Shown piece by piece: positions 51,810 to 63,957 of a stretch of DNA of 64,000 nucleotides. Source of the stretch: Kudoa neothunni. Taxonomy: Eukaryota > Cnidaria. The stretch is from positions 9,176,001-9,240,000 of the forward strand of contig OZ199839.1 in the NCBI GenBank assembly GCA_964304625.1. Reading direction: 5' to 3'. Position numbers and translations under genes: made by a program. How positions within the stretch are numbered: position 1 is the stretch's first letter; each line of letters starts with the position of its first letter. Under the pieces are notes generated by a model that was not told the DNA's origin, ran no database searches, and saw only the letters and a list, made by a program, of their open reading frames with translations.

Positions 51810-52502
51810 ATAAAATATTATTTAATATATTCGCTAACCTCAATTATCAAATAAAACATTTAAAGACATGAAGCTATTTTTATATAAAAAAGTAAAACCA
51901 AAAACAATAATATTTATCTTAGAAGGTTTAAATCGATTATAGTACGAGTGGAGATAATATATAATAATATTGAATTAGTTGATAAATATAATTAATTTTA
52001 ATTAGTTGACGATTATGAATTTAATTTCTTAGAAAAAAATCAATTTAATTTAGATTTAGTATGAAATAACAAAAAATTTACTAACAATATTGATATCCAG
52101 TTGTACGTTAATACATATTCAGAGTATTAAAAACTAGGTTTATCTTATCAAGACTATAGAAATTTACTGTCAAAACTAATGTTATCTATTGAATTTTTTT
52201 GTTCATATATTTATTACGATATAATAAGATATGAAACTATTGAATGTATTGTTTTTATTAATAATAAACTATCGAAAATTTTTGGTTCTTCTAAAACTGA
52301 ATAATATTACTATTAAATAACTCTCGTCACTTTTAATTAAGTGATTTAACGAATATTTTTTTATATTTTTTATAGATAAAAACTATTGAATCCTTAAAAA
52401 AAGATTTCCCCTTCCACTTTATGAAATATAAAAAACTGATAGTAACGATAAAAAATCGTTTAAAAGGCATCTCACAATCGGCAAATACATTATTGACACG
52501 AA
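51810..52502. other. Intergenic
   Basis: A+T-rich with no open frame. The promoter for the secreted-family gene at 52503 should be here. Confidence 0.5.
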
Positions 52503-53476
52503 ATGTTACAGGCAGCAATTCTCAGTTTATGTATTTGTACCCCCTTAAATTTTCTAACTTCTAATAGTTCTGGGCCTATCGATACAAATTCACACTGGAT
52601 CGGAAGTTGTCAAACTTGTAATCTTTGATATATTTTATGTCATCTTCACTGAATATGTTAAGCATTCACCTACAGCGATTAGTCAACTAGAATCAGCCCT
52701 AAAGTTTCTATTGATTACCAAAGAATATCTCAACTATAATAAGGTAACAGTTTTGAATAATTAACCTAAATGTATTATAGCAAAAACTTATCAATGAGAT
52801 CCTTAAAAATCTCCAAACAAACGTTGATGAAGCACAGGCTGCCGATTTAACATGCCCAAATTTTGCAACATGCCATAACGGTCAGGGTAAATAACTCCAT
52901 ATTTTTTGTAATTTTTTTTAATGCTTTATAAATTAAGTGGAAAATTATGAAATGAAACCAGTTTGTAGAGGATGCCGCGTAATACGTTTGAAATATATCG
53001 TCATTGTGTTCCTTTTAAATACAAAATTAAATAGCTAGTTGAATATATAAATTGCAAAATCTATAGGCAACGTGACAAATGTTATAAAGTAATTTTTATA
53101 ATTTTATTCAAGTCTTTTTCTAAACTTTTAGAATCGGGATTATTGCAAAAATTTGGCAAATGAAATATGTTCCAGAAAACAGGCGTGTGTGTCAATTTCT
53201 CTTGAAGAATACAATGGTGGATAATTTTCTAATAATCTTGTGATTAAATATTATTTTTAGAAATGCTAAAGTCACGTATCTTAGGAAGTATCGCAAACAC
53301 CCGAAGTAACTTTTATTGTACACATTTTATTTTTTAATCGGAATTAAGGGAGAGCTCCAGAACTTCGTCTATCTCAAAATGATGGCTCAAATCAGAACGA
53401 TCAAAGAGCTCCAATGCTTCCTGTTAATCCACCAGATGATGGTCAGACAGATGATACCGATGCCAAATTATTCTGA
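52503..53476 (+). CDS. Small secreted Cys-rich protein, new family member A
   Basis: Nine small exons, 193 aa: 52503-52530, 52568-52605, 52663-52743, 52781-52886, 52962-52978 (17 nt), 53035-53088, 53132-53216, 53261-53305, 53349-53476; all junctions are in phase. The start MLQAAILSLFLGLSIQIHTG is a signal peptide split after 28 nt. A helical segment (SQLESALKFLLITKEYLNY) follows, then a nine-Cys region: LTCPNFATCHNGQVCRGC, INC, KC, YCKNLANEICSRKQACVS. The C-terminus is hydrophilic and Pro/Asp/Gln-rich with no cysteine. Neither domain nor function is recognised. Exon lengths and the YC(K/R)xLAN motif tie it to the gene at 58371. The very small exons recall flatworm micro-exon genes, though no homology is claimed. 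Confidence 0.7.
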
Positions 53477-53861
53477 ACCGAATTTTTCATCGAAAACAAT
53501 AAAAATATAATAAAAATTTCTAGTTAGCAAGTATGTTATCAAATTTGTTACCAATTCTACTTTTTTGATCAATTATCGCGTTTATTTCCACATTCTTTAA
53601 TACTCTAATTATTAGAGGGCTAAATAAATATAAAACTTTTCCAATATTTGTAGAATTTAGAACGTGCATTTAGTCTATCAGCATATGAAAGATAACAAAT
53701 TATTTTTATGAATAATATATGTAAGAAATATCTGGTTTCATTTTTCATTAGACATTCATTCAAATAATTAATAGAATAAAAATAGACTTTTATAACTTTG
53801 ATTAATGTTAACTATTCATTTGACATAAATAAAATACTATGTATTTAATTAAACTAATTAA
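53477..53861. other. Intergenic
   Basis: A+T-rich spacer with nothing recognisable, ending in the TTAA target (53858-53861) of the next element. Confidence 0.5.
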
Positions 53862-56141
53862 CCTACCGAGCGTCTGGTGTCAAATTGACCCCAAACGATT
53901 TTGTGATGTGTTTCTGTTGTCTTAAGAGCTCCAATTATTTTAGGAGGAAAGTTATTCTCTTATGATATGTGTTTTTATTTCAATGCAATATAAAATTTAG
54001 GATTAATACTTTAGATGATGAAATAATCAAAATACTTACACATTCCTTCTTTTGGGTCGAACCGACCCCAGTCATTTTTTCAGGAAAACGTAAAAATACA
54101 TATATCATGTTTCAATGAAAAATTTATTGTTTAAATTAAATCCATTTATAAGAGGATTTTATCATAGAATATAAAGAATACACACCAAAAAGATACTTTC
54201 TGAAGATTTGCGAAAATCGACTGGGAAATACACTTTGAAAACGAGCGATTTTGAGCATGAGTTCTGTTCAGATAATGATTCCGAAACAAGTGAAATAGAC
54301 AACCGTCTAAAATTATTTGATTCAATAACAGAATCCGACAACTTATTCATCGACTAAAATGGAATTGATTGGTCCTGCGTTGTACCAATGATCACAAAAA
54401 CACAAAAGGAATACATACTTCATCCGATCTCAGGTTTATCTGCCTAAGCGACAACAAGAATTAAAGAAATATCGGATACATCGTCGATATTTTCTGACAC
54501 TATTTTCTTCTAGTGTGATTTCTAACACTATCAAATTTGGATTTTTTCATTACAATAATGAATGGAAATCTATAACGCGGGAAGAATTTAAAGCTCATCT
54601 TGGATCACTAATTTTCATGTCCATATTTAAATAAAAATTAGAATCCTTAAAATTACTTTGGAGTGTTGACAAAGGGAGAAGCATATTCAGAAAAATTATG
54701 TCATTCAAAAGATTTGTTCAGATACCAAGGTCTCTTCATTTTTATGAGATTGAAATTCGGGAAGTAAGACATGAGTCAGATACATTTTGTCCATTGCAGG
54801 AGATTTTTGATCACTGGAAAGACCGAATTTCGAAACTAGCTATTCCCGGAGAAAATTTGACCATCCACGAGCAACTTGTTACATTTAGAGGTAATTTCCC
54901 GTTTAAACAATGTACGCTGTCAAAACCTGCTGATTAAGTACTAAAATTTTTCCTTCTCTCCGATCCTGATACAAAATATCCCCATAATATATCGGTCTAC
55001 TTGGGGAGAAATAATAGCGAGAAAGCCAAAAATGTTGGTGAATGTGTGGTAGCTTGTTGCTAATTTTAAAGACAATGGTAGAAACATTGTATTTGATATT
55101 TTTTCAGTTCTATTCCTGTTTCCGAAAAGCTTTTGAATTGGGGGCTGACTATGATTGGTACGATCCGAAGTGACAAATGAGACATTCCAGAGTATCCAAA
55201 AAAAGACCGAAATAGTGAAGTAAACTGTTCTAGATTCTGGTTTTGCAAGAAATTAACGTTGTTTTCATATTCCCTCAAAAAATTAAATCAGTTTTTCTTC
55301 TAACAAAGTCTTATAATACAAATGTTATGATACTGCTACTAAAAAACCTGAGGTCATACTTCATTATAACAAGTGTAAGAGAGGTGTCGATACAGTTGAC
55401 CGTATAATTGCCACAACTAGTGTTAAACAATATACGAAACGTTGACCCACTATAATTTTTTGTAATATTCTTGACATCAGTTTGATTAACTCATTCCATA
55501 TCTATAAAGAAATATTCGTTGATCCTAACTGCTCTAGGTGGAAATATTTAGAAATGCTAGCGGATAGTCTTGTAGTCTTTAGCAGATTTTTTGAACATTA
55601 ATAATGAGAACAGAGAGAAAAATATGTATATGGAATGTTCAATCCGAAGTAGAAAATGGTGTTGAGTTTGTGAAATAAATCTCGACACAAAAACAAGATC
55701 TGTTTGTTCAATTTGTAAGACTAATTGTTTTGAGGAGCACTCAAACGTTATTTGTGTTAATGTCTTGTTAAATTAAGTAAATTACTTCGTAACATACATA
55801 TATTTGCATTTGTCTTGTCAGTTAGTTTAATGTGTTTTTATTCACACCATTCTCAACGAAATAGTATTTTTTAAAAATGCAGGAAAAAATAAAATCATAG
55901 AACGCGCAAATTTCTTCATAATGGAATAATTTCCAGTTTTTTCTGACGAGTCTACACTATATTTAATGATTTCTCGTATAGTCATTAATCCGTTCCATAT
56001 TTTTCCAATTTTTTCTTATTTCTCATGAAAAAAAGTTTTATAATTTAAAAAAACTTGCATAAATGTATTGTGTAAATCGTCTGTGTTCAATCTTATCCCA
56101 AAGACGGAATGTGTAAAGTCGTTTTCGGGACGCTTGGAGGG
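53862..56141 (+). mobile_element. piggyBac-family transposon, broken (copy 3)
   Basis: About 2.3 kb between TTAA sites (53858-53861 and 56142-56145). The ends read inward are CCTACCGAGCGTC and CCCTCCAAGCGTC, with 10 of 13 equal. The left end carries a palindrome (GGTGTCAAATTGACCCC), and a second one lies about 190 bp further in (GGGTCGAACCGACCCC, near 54053). The second palindrome on the transposase 5' side matches the arrangement in copy 2. It is the most eroded of the three large copies. Confidence 0.85.
54200..55771 (+). pseudogene. piggyBac-type transposase, heavily degraded
   Basis: Plus-strand remnants in order: an acidic N-terminus (SDNDSETSEIDNRLKLFDSI, about 54270-54330); a helical block with MSFKRFVQIPRSLHFYEIEI (54698 on); first catalytic region LTIHEQLVTFRGNFPFKQC, where the usual Asp before Glu-Gln is His; and a short Cys-rich tail (CSICKTNCFEEHSNVIC) near 55700. 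Several stops and shifts are visible. The changed first catalytic residue shows that it could not work even if translated. Confidence 0.8.
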
Positions 56142-56145
56142 TTAA

Positions 56146-57114
56146 TAATAATACTCACGACCTACTTATCTTCAAATCGTTTTTATCAATGTTTTACTTA
56201 CATTATAATGTTTGTTTTCAAAACCTCTTTAGCTCATTCCTAAATTAAATAACAGAAAAAATATTTATAATAGAAAATTTTAATTTGATATTTAAGTTTT
56301 TGCTATAAAACTAAATTTATTATATTTATATATTGACAATTACCATACACAACTTATTCCAAATTTAATGAGTAATAGATTATCCACATCGTAGTTGATG
56401 CTCTACTATTAAATATCAAATAATGGTGGCCTGTCTTTTAAAATTAAGTTAAAAATGGTTTTAATTTTAAATCGAATACTTATATATATATATATATATA
56501 TGTATATGGACATAATTTTAATAATTTTTTGTCGTTTATATGAAATTTGAGTTGACTTAAAATTTAAAAAAAATGAATTTATCGTTTTTAAAATATATAA
56601 AATAGAAATTATTGTGACAGATAAGAAATCAATGTCTCTACAATAAGAACAATGAAATGATTGGAAGTAAAATAAAAATTTCTCTTCCTTATGTTATATT
56701 ATGTTATTTTATGAAGCATGAATCTAATAGTATATTAAATGAAGTAATTATTATACTCAGATGAATTTAAAATTATAAAGTTTAGCCTTTAATTTTTTAA
56801 ACTTTCTAACTTATGGGAAAAAAGAATGTCAATAATTTGGGACTACCCGAGATTAATACAATTAGAATGGCCTTTCTAACCGAAAAGTCCTCAAATTTCT
56901 CTCTATACACCCCGTCATGGATCACTTATGCGAAATATTTAGAAAGTGATAGAAAAAACCTAAAATAGATAGCTATTTAGTCAAAAAATAAAAATATTAT
57001 TTGTATTTGCGCATTCGCGAAGCCTCGATATTGCGGGTGGCCTTGTTATTGCGTGGTAAATTACATTCGCCAAAAAACCTACTTATATCGAGGCCTTACT
57101 GTATACAGATATAC

Positions 57115-57148
<34 letters not shown>

Positions 57149-58370
57149 CTGTATATGAAGTGATTTTAATTTAGAAGATTCGCTTGAATGAATTGGCCTC
57201 ACAATGTGGTAAAATAATAACACAATGAAAACTATCAAATTTGTACACAACTTTTTTATAATTTAATATGAAGTAAAAATATTTTTTTTAATTTCAATAT
57301 ATTTAATATTTTAAGGAATCACTTAAATTGAATTTAGGTTTTTATTGAAGATATTATTTCCAACAATATGCAAACAAGAGTAAATATAATGTTTATTCAT
57401 ATAGTGGAATGTTATATCAATATCATGACTTCTAAAAATAATTATCAAACGATTATATCAATTATCAATAAAATGTTGAATTAATTATAAAAGTTAAAAA
57501 TGATATTATATTCAACGTGTGGTACCATCAACATATGAGACATTGAATGAATCCTAATAAACTATTAAATTTTTCCACAATTAATTTATTCGAATGATAA
57601 ATTGGATTTAAATAATTTTCGGAAAAATAATGAAATAATTTGTCTTTGAAATAAAAATAACTAAACATAAAAACAAAACTAATTTAAAAGGGAAATATTA
57701 TCTTATGATAATATTTATAAAATCTAGATGAATTGTTTAATTTTTGTTCGATCAAAATATACAATTTAAAACAGTTAATTATACAAGAAATCTCATATTA
57801 TTATATCTCGTATTCGTAATCAATAAAGTTTGCAATTTTTTGTTGATTTTATTATTCACTCCTAGGATCAGTTGGGACGTATCTGGGCAACATTGTGTAT
57901 TTGATTGAAATACTGATAATTCATCTATAAAGGCAAATCCCATTATGATAATATTCTAAAGAATATTTGTACATATTAGTGAGTACCCTGTTTAATATGG
58001 AAAACCTTTTTATTGTACTAACTTTCATAAAATATTGAAAATTCTAAGTATTATCAAAATTAAATTAGTATTAATATTACAACACATAATTTAATGATAA
58101 TAAAAAATTTTAGCAGGCAAGAAAAAAGTGATAAATTATTATTATTATTTAATAATATTAATCGTTAAATTCTCTCACTTTTTGATATTGTATATATTTA
58201 TTATACATGAATCATGAGAATATATGATAAATATTAGATTAATCTATTTTCTTTTGTGTACTATTATCCACGCTTCACTTTAATGTATAAATTATCGTCA
58301 CTTAATGATTACAGCGATAAAAATTTGCCATAAAAGCGAACTTTGTATTGATCTTTGTTATTTAACTCAA
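56146..58370. other. Intergenic with a Tigger-like end
   Basis: No supported gene. A (TA)n run lies at about 56478-56503 and a TATACATATA-type run at about 57107-57150. Tigger-like terminal sequence occurs at about 57022-57101. Confidence 0.5.
57022..57101. repeat. Tigger-like terminal sequences
   Basis: CCTCGATATTGCGGG (left part) and ATATCGAGGCCTTACTG before TA (right end) match the CAG...CTCGATAT pattern at 7730 and 28376. They probably mark a short internally deleted copy. The left boundary is unclear. Confidence 0.35.
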
Positions 58371-59070
58371 ATGGTAAGAGCATTGTTTGTTATTATAGGT
58401 ATGTAAAATATTTCTGCTATTTTTAACGCCTTTAATAGTTCCGTTATTGATTATTAGCATCCAGATAGCTGGCACACATAACGTATGTGTTGATGAATTC
58501 TACGTTACTAATTTTCACTAGGTAAAATTATCGGATGCTGAAATCAAAGAATACCAAAAAGTCTTAAATAAGCTACGATCTATTGCTGGATTTGGTGGGC
58601 CAGATGCAGTAAACCTACAATGTCCTCAAAATATATATACCTAATTTAGGGCATGATCATCGATCATCTAATAGGGTGTACACAAAAAGCGTATGACAAT
58701 ACATTCCCCGATAATGACCCATACAACCCAAGGAGTAGGAAACTGGTATTGGTTTATTGATTCCTAATATTTTGATTTTAGGAAGAGGATATATTCCTCC
58801 ATCTATTTTCCGAGCATGTGAAGTAAAAAACTGATAATTAAGAATAATTAAATTGAAATTATTAACCAATTAAATAGATGTATAATGTTAGAAAATGCTT
58901 GGTTCACAGTGATTGTTTGGGCTGCAATAATGAAGTTGTTGAAAGTTGCGAAATATTAGATTATTATTTTTTGTTCACAGGTTTATGGATATTGTAGAAG
59001 ACTGGCAAACCAAAAATGCATTTTATGTGAAGATTGCAAGAGTCCTTCATCAAATCATTATTACAGTTAA
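58371..59070 (+). CDS. Small secreted Cys-rich protein, new family member B
   Basis: Seven exons, 143 aa: 58371-58398, 58439-58482, 58522-58608, 58650-58734, 58782-58822, 58878-58934, 58981-59070; all junctions are in phase and all introns are short. The signal peptide MVRALFVIIVPLLIISIQIA is split after 28 nt, as in the gene at 52503. A helical segment (LSDAEIKEYQKVLNKLRS) follows, then a nine-Cys region with CLVHSDCLGC and YCRRLANQKCILCEDC, which aligns with YCKNLANEICSRKQAC of member A. It lacks member A's Pro/Gln-rich tail. An alternative in which exon 3 runs on through 58609 to LQCPQN would end at a stop, so the 58609-58649 intron is preferred. Function is unknown. Confidence 0.68.
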
Positions 59071-61445
59071 TAAAATATTTGATTATTCAGTACATTTATA
59101 ATTACTTTCATTTTGCTGCATATTTAGATAATATGTTCGGGAATACGGAAGGAATAAATGAAATCTCACATCGTATTATTTCACTTTGGTTTATGAAATA
59201 ATTTGTTTGCTTAATCTTAATATATAGGATTGGAGCCACTTTACCGTTCACAGGGAGAGCATTTTGAACCCCAAGAGACACCGTGCAGGCGCTCCCCCAT
59301 TTACCCGTTAGGTCATCATCCGTAGATTCCAACGCGTGATATTTCCAAGTTTATTTCTTCAAGGATAGCATTGAATAGTGGCGTTTTGCCCGTTTAATAA
59401 ACTATTTTTTGAACTTTTACTACATTCAATTAAATTAGATTACTTCATTGAATTTTTCTTCAAATTTATGCTGCTCTATTAAAAATATACTATTTTAGTA
59501 TATACACTTTGGAAAAACAACATACGGATTATTGCATTTGTTTTATCCATCGTATGTTGTTATACAGTAGGTGACGACTGAATTTTTGCACTTTTTTATG
59601 CGCGCCACAGGGAAAAGTTAAATTTGTCCCTACAAGTTTATACAACGATATTATTCTACCCTCGTTTTATTTAAATTATATTATTAAATAATATATTACA
59701 TTCAGTTTATAATATAATTAAGGGCCCTTATGAATCAATCTGAATTATAGGATGTGAGACATGAGCATTAAGAAAAAAAGGATCCTCGTCAATACGCTTA
59801 CATTAATTATTATTAATATAGCTACATCTATTAAAATTAGAATTATTACATTATTTGTATTCTCGTATTTCTCTTGACGTAGAATACCTTCAGTAAATAC
59901 ACGAAATAACATGATAAAGTAACCAGTAGATGTTTGTAAATGGGATTTGTATCCATGCGGAAGTCCGAATTATCGTAAAGCGACACGTACGTTTATCAAA
60001 AATAACAGAATTTGATTATTAAGCACAGTTTTAATGAGAATGAGATGGACATTATAAATACAATATAAAAATTTTCCATCCATTTAAATGAAAATTATTC
60101 TTATCGGATGCACAGCAGAGTAAAAATAGGATTAAAGTCTAAAATATGAGCGAAAAATCGGTTAACTACTGTATTCATTAATATTAATACAACTTATTGA
60201 ATATATCTCATTGAAAAAATGATAGGGTTATATAATGTTAATTTAAATTAATTGGTAATCTCCAAGGGCATAAAAATGAAATAAAGATTTCGAATGAATT
60301 AAAAAATGACTTAGAATTTATTGAAATAATTTTTTTATTCAAAAGTATCGGTTTACAATTTATTACATATATATTAATGCCTAAATATTTCTAATTTTTG
60401 TTATAAATAAATAATTTTGAATGTAAAAATCTTTTTTAATTAGTTGATTACTTACAAGTTAATTTTAGATTTTCGGATTACTTGTTGATCCCTTTATAAT
60501 CACAAAACTAATTTTAAATTTATTATCTATAGTTATTTAATTACTCATTATGATAATAAATTTACTACTTAAAGAAATAGTTACATAAATTAATTTTAAC
60601 ATAAACTATTGAAATGAAAAATTTTTATTAAAATGTTTTAACAATGCTTTTTAAACATAGAGACTTAATATATTTTTCTCCCACAGATTAATTATTTCAG
60701 TTAATCGATTTCACTAATCGTTAAAGATAAATTTTCATATATTTTGATAAATATATCTGTATTTAATTGTATTTATATCTTGTAAAACCTAAAATATTAA
60801 AAGTAATGATAAGATATTGATTGATTCATTTTCAGATTATTTAAAGATGTTAAAAACTTATAAATATTTAAATTAATTTTTGAGCCTCATTAATAACTTA
60901 TTTCCGTATTTTATTTATTAACTTTAAAATTTTGAATCATAAATAGCTATATCAAAAAGATACAAGTGGTTTAATTAATACTTTGATTTGTATCTTATAA
61001 AACTAACTTCTTATTCACGGTGCAATTAAAATTTGAGTTTTGAAAAAAATATACTATTATTAACACCTTTTATCTTTAGGAATGAATCATAAGAATAAAT
61101 TAAAACAACATTTAAAATAAAAAAACAGATAATATTAAATATTTAAAAAATATATGTTTATAGTTACACATAATTTTTTGAATGCCGATTAACTATAAAG
61201 AACCTCCTCAAAATAATTTATTTTCTAAAACGGACCTCCAGCATTTATTAGAATTAAAAATTCAAGTGTTTCAGAAATTAAATATTATTGATTACTTATG
61301 GTTTATTATTTTTAATGTAAATACGTTACTAACATTACACAATATCGCATAATTCTTTAAATGTTAATGCTTACACTGAGATTACAATAATTTTTCAAAT
61401 ATTTAGGTTTAAATGTATTATCACTTTCCTTACGCATCGAATTAA
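59071..61445. other. Intergenic with a possible SINE relic
   Basis: No supported gene. Nearly all is A+T-rich apart from the island at 59228-59335. Confidence 0.5.
59228..59335 (-). repeat. Possible tRNA-derived SINE fragment
   Basis: Read on the minus strand, TGACCTAACGGGTAAATGG resembles a tRNA A-box region (TRGCNNAGYGG-like), and GGGGTTCAAAATGC about 45 nt later resembles a B box. It is distinctly less A+T-rich than its surroundings. The 74-codon open frame here has no recognisable protein content, so an RNA-derived repeat is preferred. Confidence 0.3.
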
Positions 61446-62422
61446 TCCTCAAATGTACATAAAAACGACTACACTCCAACGAACTTGGGATTTTTGGGAC
61501 CCCAGTTTTTTATCTTACGATAATGAATAAAACAATAATTCAAAATGCCACACAAATATTAAGAAATTTCTAACGACAGAATTTTGATAAAAATGTGCTT
61601 CATTGGGCAAGTTAATCTCATAAAATCCTATTCGGTAGGCTTATTTAACGTTTCGTAAATATTCGTTAAAATAAATCAACAATCTTTCATACTATAAGGA
61701 AAGAAATAAACTTAAAAGAAACAACAAATATTTGAATATCAAAACCTATAGATTTTCATTTTTAACACTGATTCTACTCGATTAATTAAATCGATCAAAA
61801 TATCCTCACAACTAATGCACCGAGTGTTTATTATTTATCATTTCGGCAGGTAAACATTTGTTGAATACGTTCTTAAAGTTCGATTCCATTATTTCGGTTT
61901 CTTAAAAACAATATGAATCAGGTGTTTTAGTTACATCTGATCCTTTGATTGTTAACAAATAAAGGTTAGTAGAAACATAATAAATGTTATACTGTTTAAC
62001 TTTAAACATCCAAAATTGATTAAAAGCCCAAGAATTTTCATTCTAAACATGCAACATCTCTCACGCTTGATTTATCGCAGGACGAGCTTATACGAAGTGT
62101 TAAATTGGCAAGTCGAATCGACTTCGGGAAGATTAACTGGCCCAACGAATCATCTTTTCCTCGAAATTCAGCCTGTAGAAATTTCCATAAATTTGTATAG
62201 CATTTTGAAATATTTTTCTATTAACTATTATAAAATAAAAACTTGTGGTCCAAAAAATCCCAAGTTAGTTGGAGTGTAATTTTTTTTAAAGTTTAATAAT
62301 TTTTAAATATAGCAATTTAATGATAATTGCATGAATTTCAAGTTTTTCGAAAGAATATGTAACATATTGTAATCAATTTATAACTAGTTTGGGGTCCAAA
62401 AGACCCCAAGTTCGTTAGAGGG
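61446..62422. mobile_element. Short piggyBac-type element (copy 5), two-tier ends
   Basis: Bounded by TTAA (61442-61445 and 62423-62426). The outer right end is GTTCGTTAGAGGG. The inner inverted repeat of about 35 bp lies at 61471-61505 and 62243-62277 (ACACTCCAACGAACTTGGGA against ACACTCCAACTAACTTGGGA). Outer and inner right motifs both contain the GGGGTC...GACCCC palindrome. Spacing, about 25 bp on one side and about 145 bp on the other, parallels copy 2. An 87-codon frame at 62016-62279 (+) runs into the inner repeat. Its GRLTG...FLEI stretch faintly resembles a piggyBac C-terminal region, but strand and position argue both ways. Confidence 0.7.
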
Positions 62423-62426
62423 TTAA

Positions 62427-63719
62427 TGTAATATTACACACAAATGTGGTCTGATAAGTCATTCACTTAGTAAACTAAATGGGGTATTGAAATAGAGCGA
62501 CAGAATTTCACTATGTATTCAATTATTAAACATCTCATTTTTATAACTAATTGTTTCCGATGTTTAGAGTTGATCGGATATCAGCTGTTATCATTCTATA
62601 TAAACACGATTATGCTCCAAATGTCCGCAGTCATAAAGTAATCAACAGTTATTCAAAAGTATTATTTTCCTTTGCTATTAATATAAAAATCCGAGCGTTT
62701 ATCTGCCAATAGGCTTTTTTTAATATTTTAAGTGTTATTTATATTCAAAATTATATTATAGTATTTTAAAGATATTCGAGTGAATTGAATAAAATTATAA
62801 AATTTTAATGATAATTAATCAAACATTAATATATGATAGTCAGTAACTATATGTATTATCTGAAATTGGAAACATATGGAATGTAGTTGAACGGATCATT
62901 CTTCACGAATTAAACATAATGCCTTGTAAAAACAGTATCATTGAAATTAATATATAGTTAAATAGCATAAAACATAGAGTGCACATGATTAGATTATGCC
63001 ATAAATCATTGAAAATCAACAATATAGATAGAAACTTTAATAAACACTAGATCTACTGCTAATGTGTTATTATTTTATTAAGATTATCTATTATCTTTAT
63101 AGCATTAATATAATTTTTTTATTTTAAACGAATGTTTCTACTTAATATTTATTATATATTTGCATATATAATAAAAAATATAAATATGGAATGTTACTCA
63201 TATACATTGAGCAATCTTTGATCATTAAACTCATTTATGTGTATGTATCAATTAATTTATTCATTATAATAATACTACTTGCTGAAAATTTACCGAGTAA
63301 TTAATGATTACTTAATTTTTAAATTTACAAAACGCATATTTGTGTTGTTCCATTGTATGATTTTTCTAGAATAATCGTTAATAAAAAACCTATTAAATGT
63401 AATAAAGGTTACTGTGATTATAAATTAGGTAATAAATATGGTTACATTCTTAACTTACAGTAAAGAAATTTATATTTATTATAAAAATAATAAATATTTA
63501 TTTATATAATCGAGGAAAGTTTCAATTATTCTATTGATTTCGAATTTTAAGTTTTTTTATTATTATTTTATATTGTTGAAACAATGGAATAATTTCAAAG
63601 GTTTATTTTATTAAATATATTATAGATATAAAATTCTTTACATTGATGTTATTGTTAATTGCCGATAAAAATATGTATATAAGCAAATTTCTATTGTATT
63701 ACTCGTGAAAGGAGCTAAA
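62427..63719. other. Intergenic
   Basis: A+T-rich with no open frame or repeat recognised. The promoter of the gene at 63720 should be here. Confidence 0.5.
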
Positions 63720-63957
63720 ATGGTTGGAGGAGCGTTCATGATCTTAAGTATAGAAGTTTTGTTCGTTATTATTAACAGATTATAGTATCGTTCATGATTA
63801 TAAATATCCAACAAGGGGTTACTGCTAAGGTAAATTGCGACCAACCTAAAACTGCACTTATATTCATTAGTTTACCCTATCGGAAGTAGCGATGGATGAC
63901 TTGGACAATGCATTTAAACTTATTCAAAACTTTGATGAATTTTTAGACACAGAATCT
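63720..63957 (+). CDS. Small secreted protein, new family member C (cut by window end)
   Basis: The first three exons are visible: 63720-63747 (28 nt), 63786-63829 (44 nt), 63871-63957 (87 nt), with phases 1, 0, 0. Lengths and phases equal those of the first three exons of the gene at 58371 exactly (28, 44, 87). The signal peptide MVGGAFMILISFMIINIQQG is again split after 28 nt. The following helix (LSEVAMDDLDNAFKLIQN) parallels LSDAEIKEYQKVLNKLRS. The cysteine region must lie beyond 64000. The last visible donor is GTGATA. Confidence 0.62.

Noticed and set aside
58609-58650. Continuation of member B exon 3 into LQCPQN
   Set aside because: It recalls LTCPNF of member A but reaches a stop with no usable donor; the GTAAAC...TTTAG intron gives a full in-phase gene.
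59108-59332. 74-codon minus-strand frame with normal-looking composition
   Set aside because: It coincides with the tRNA-like motifs and matches no protein family I know; the repeat explanation is simpler.
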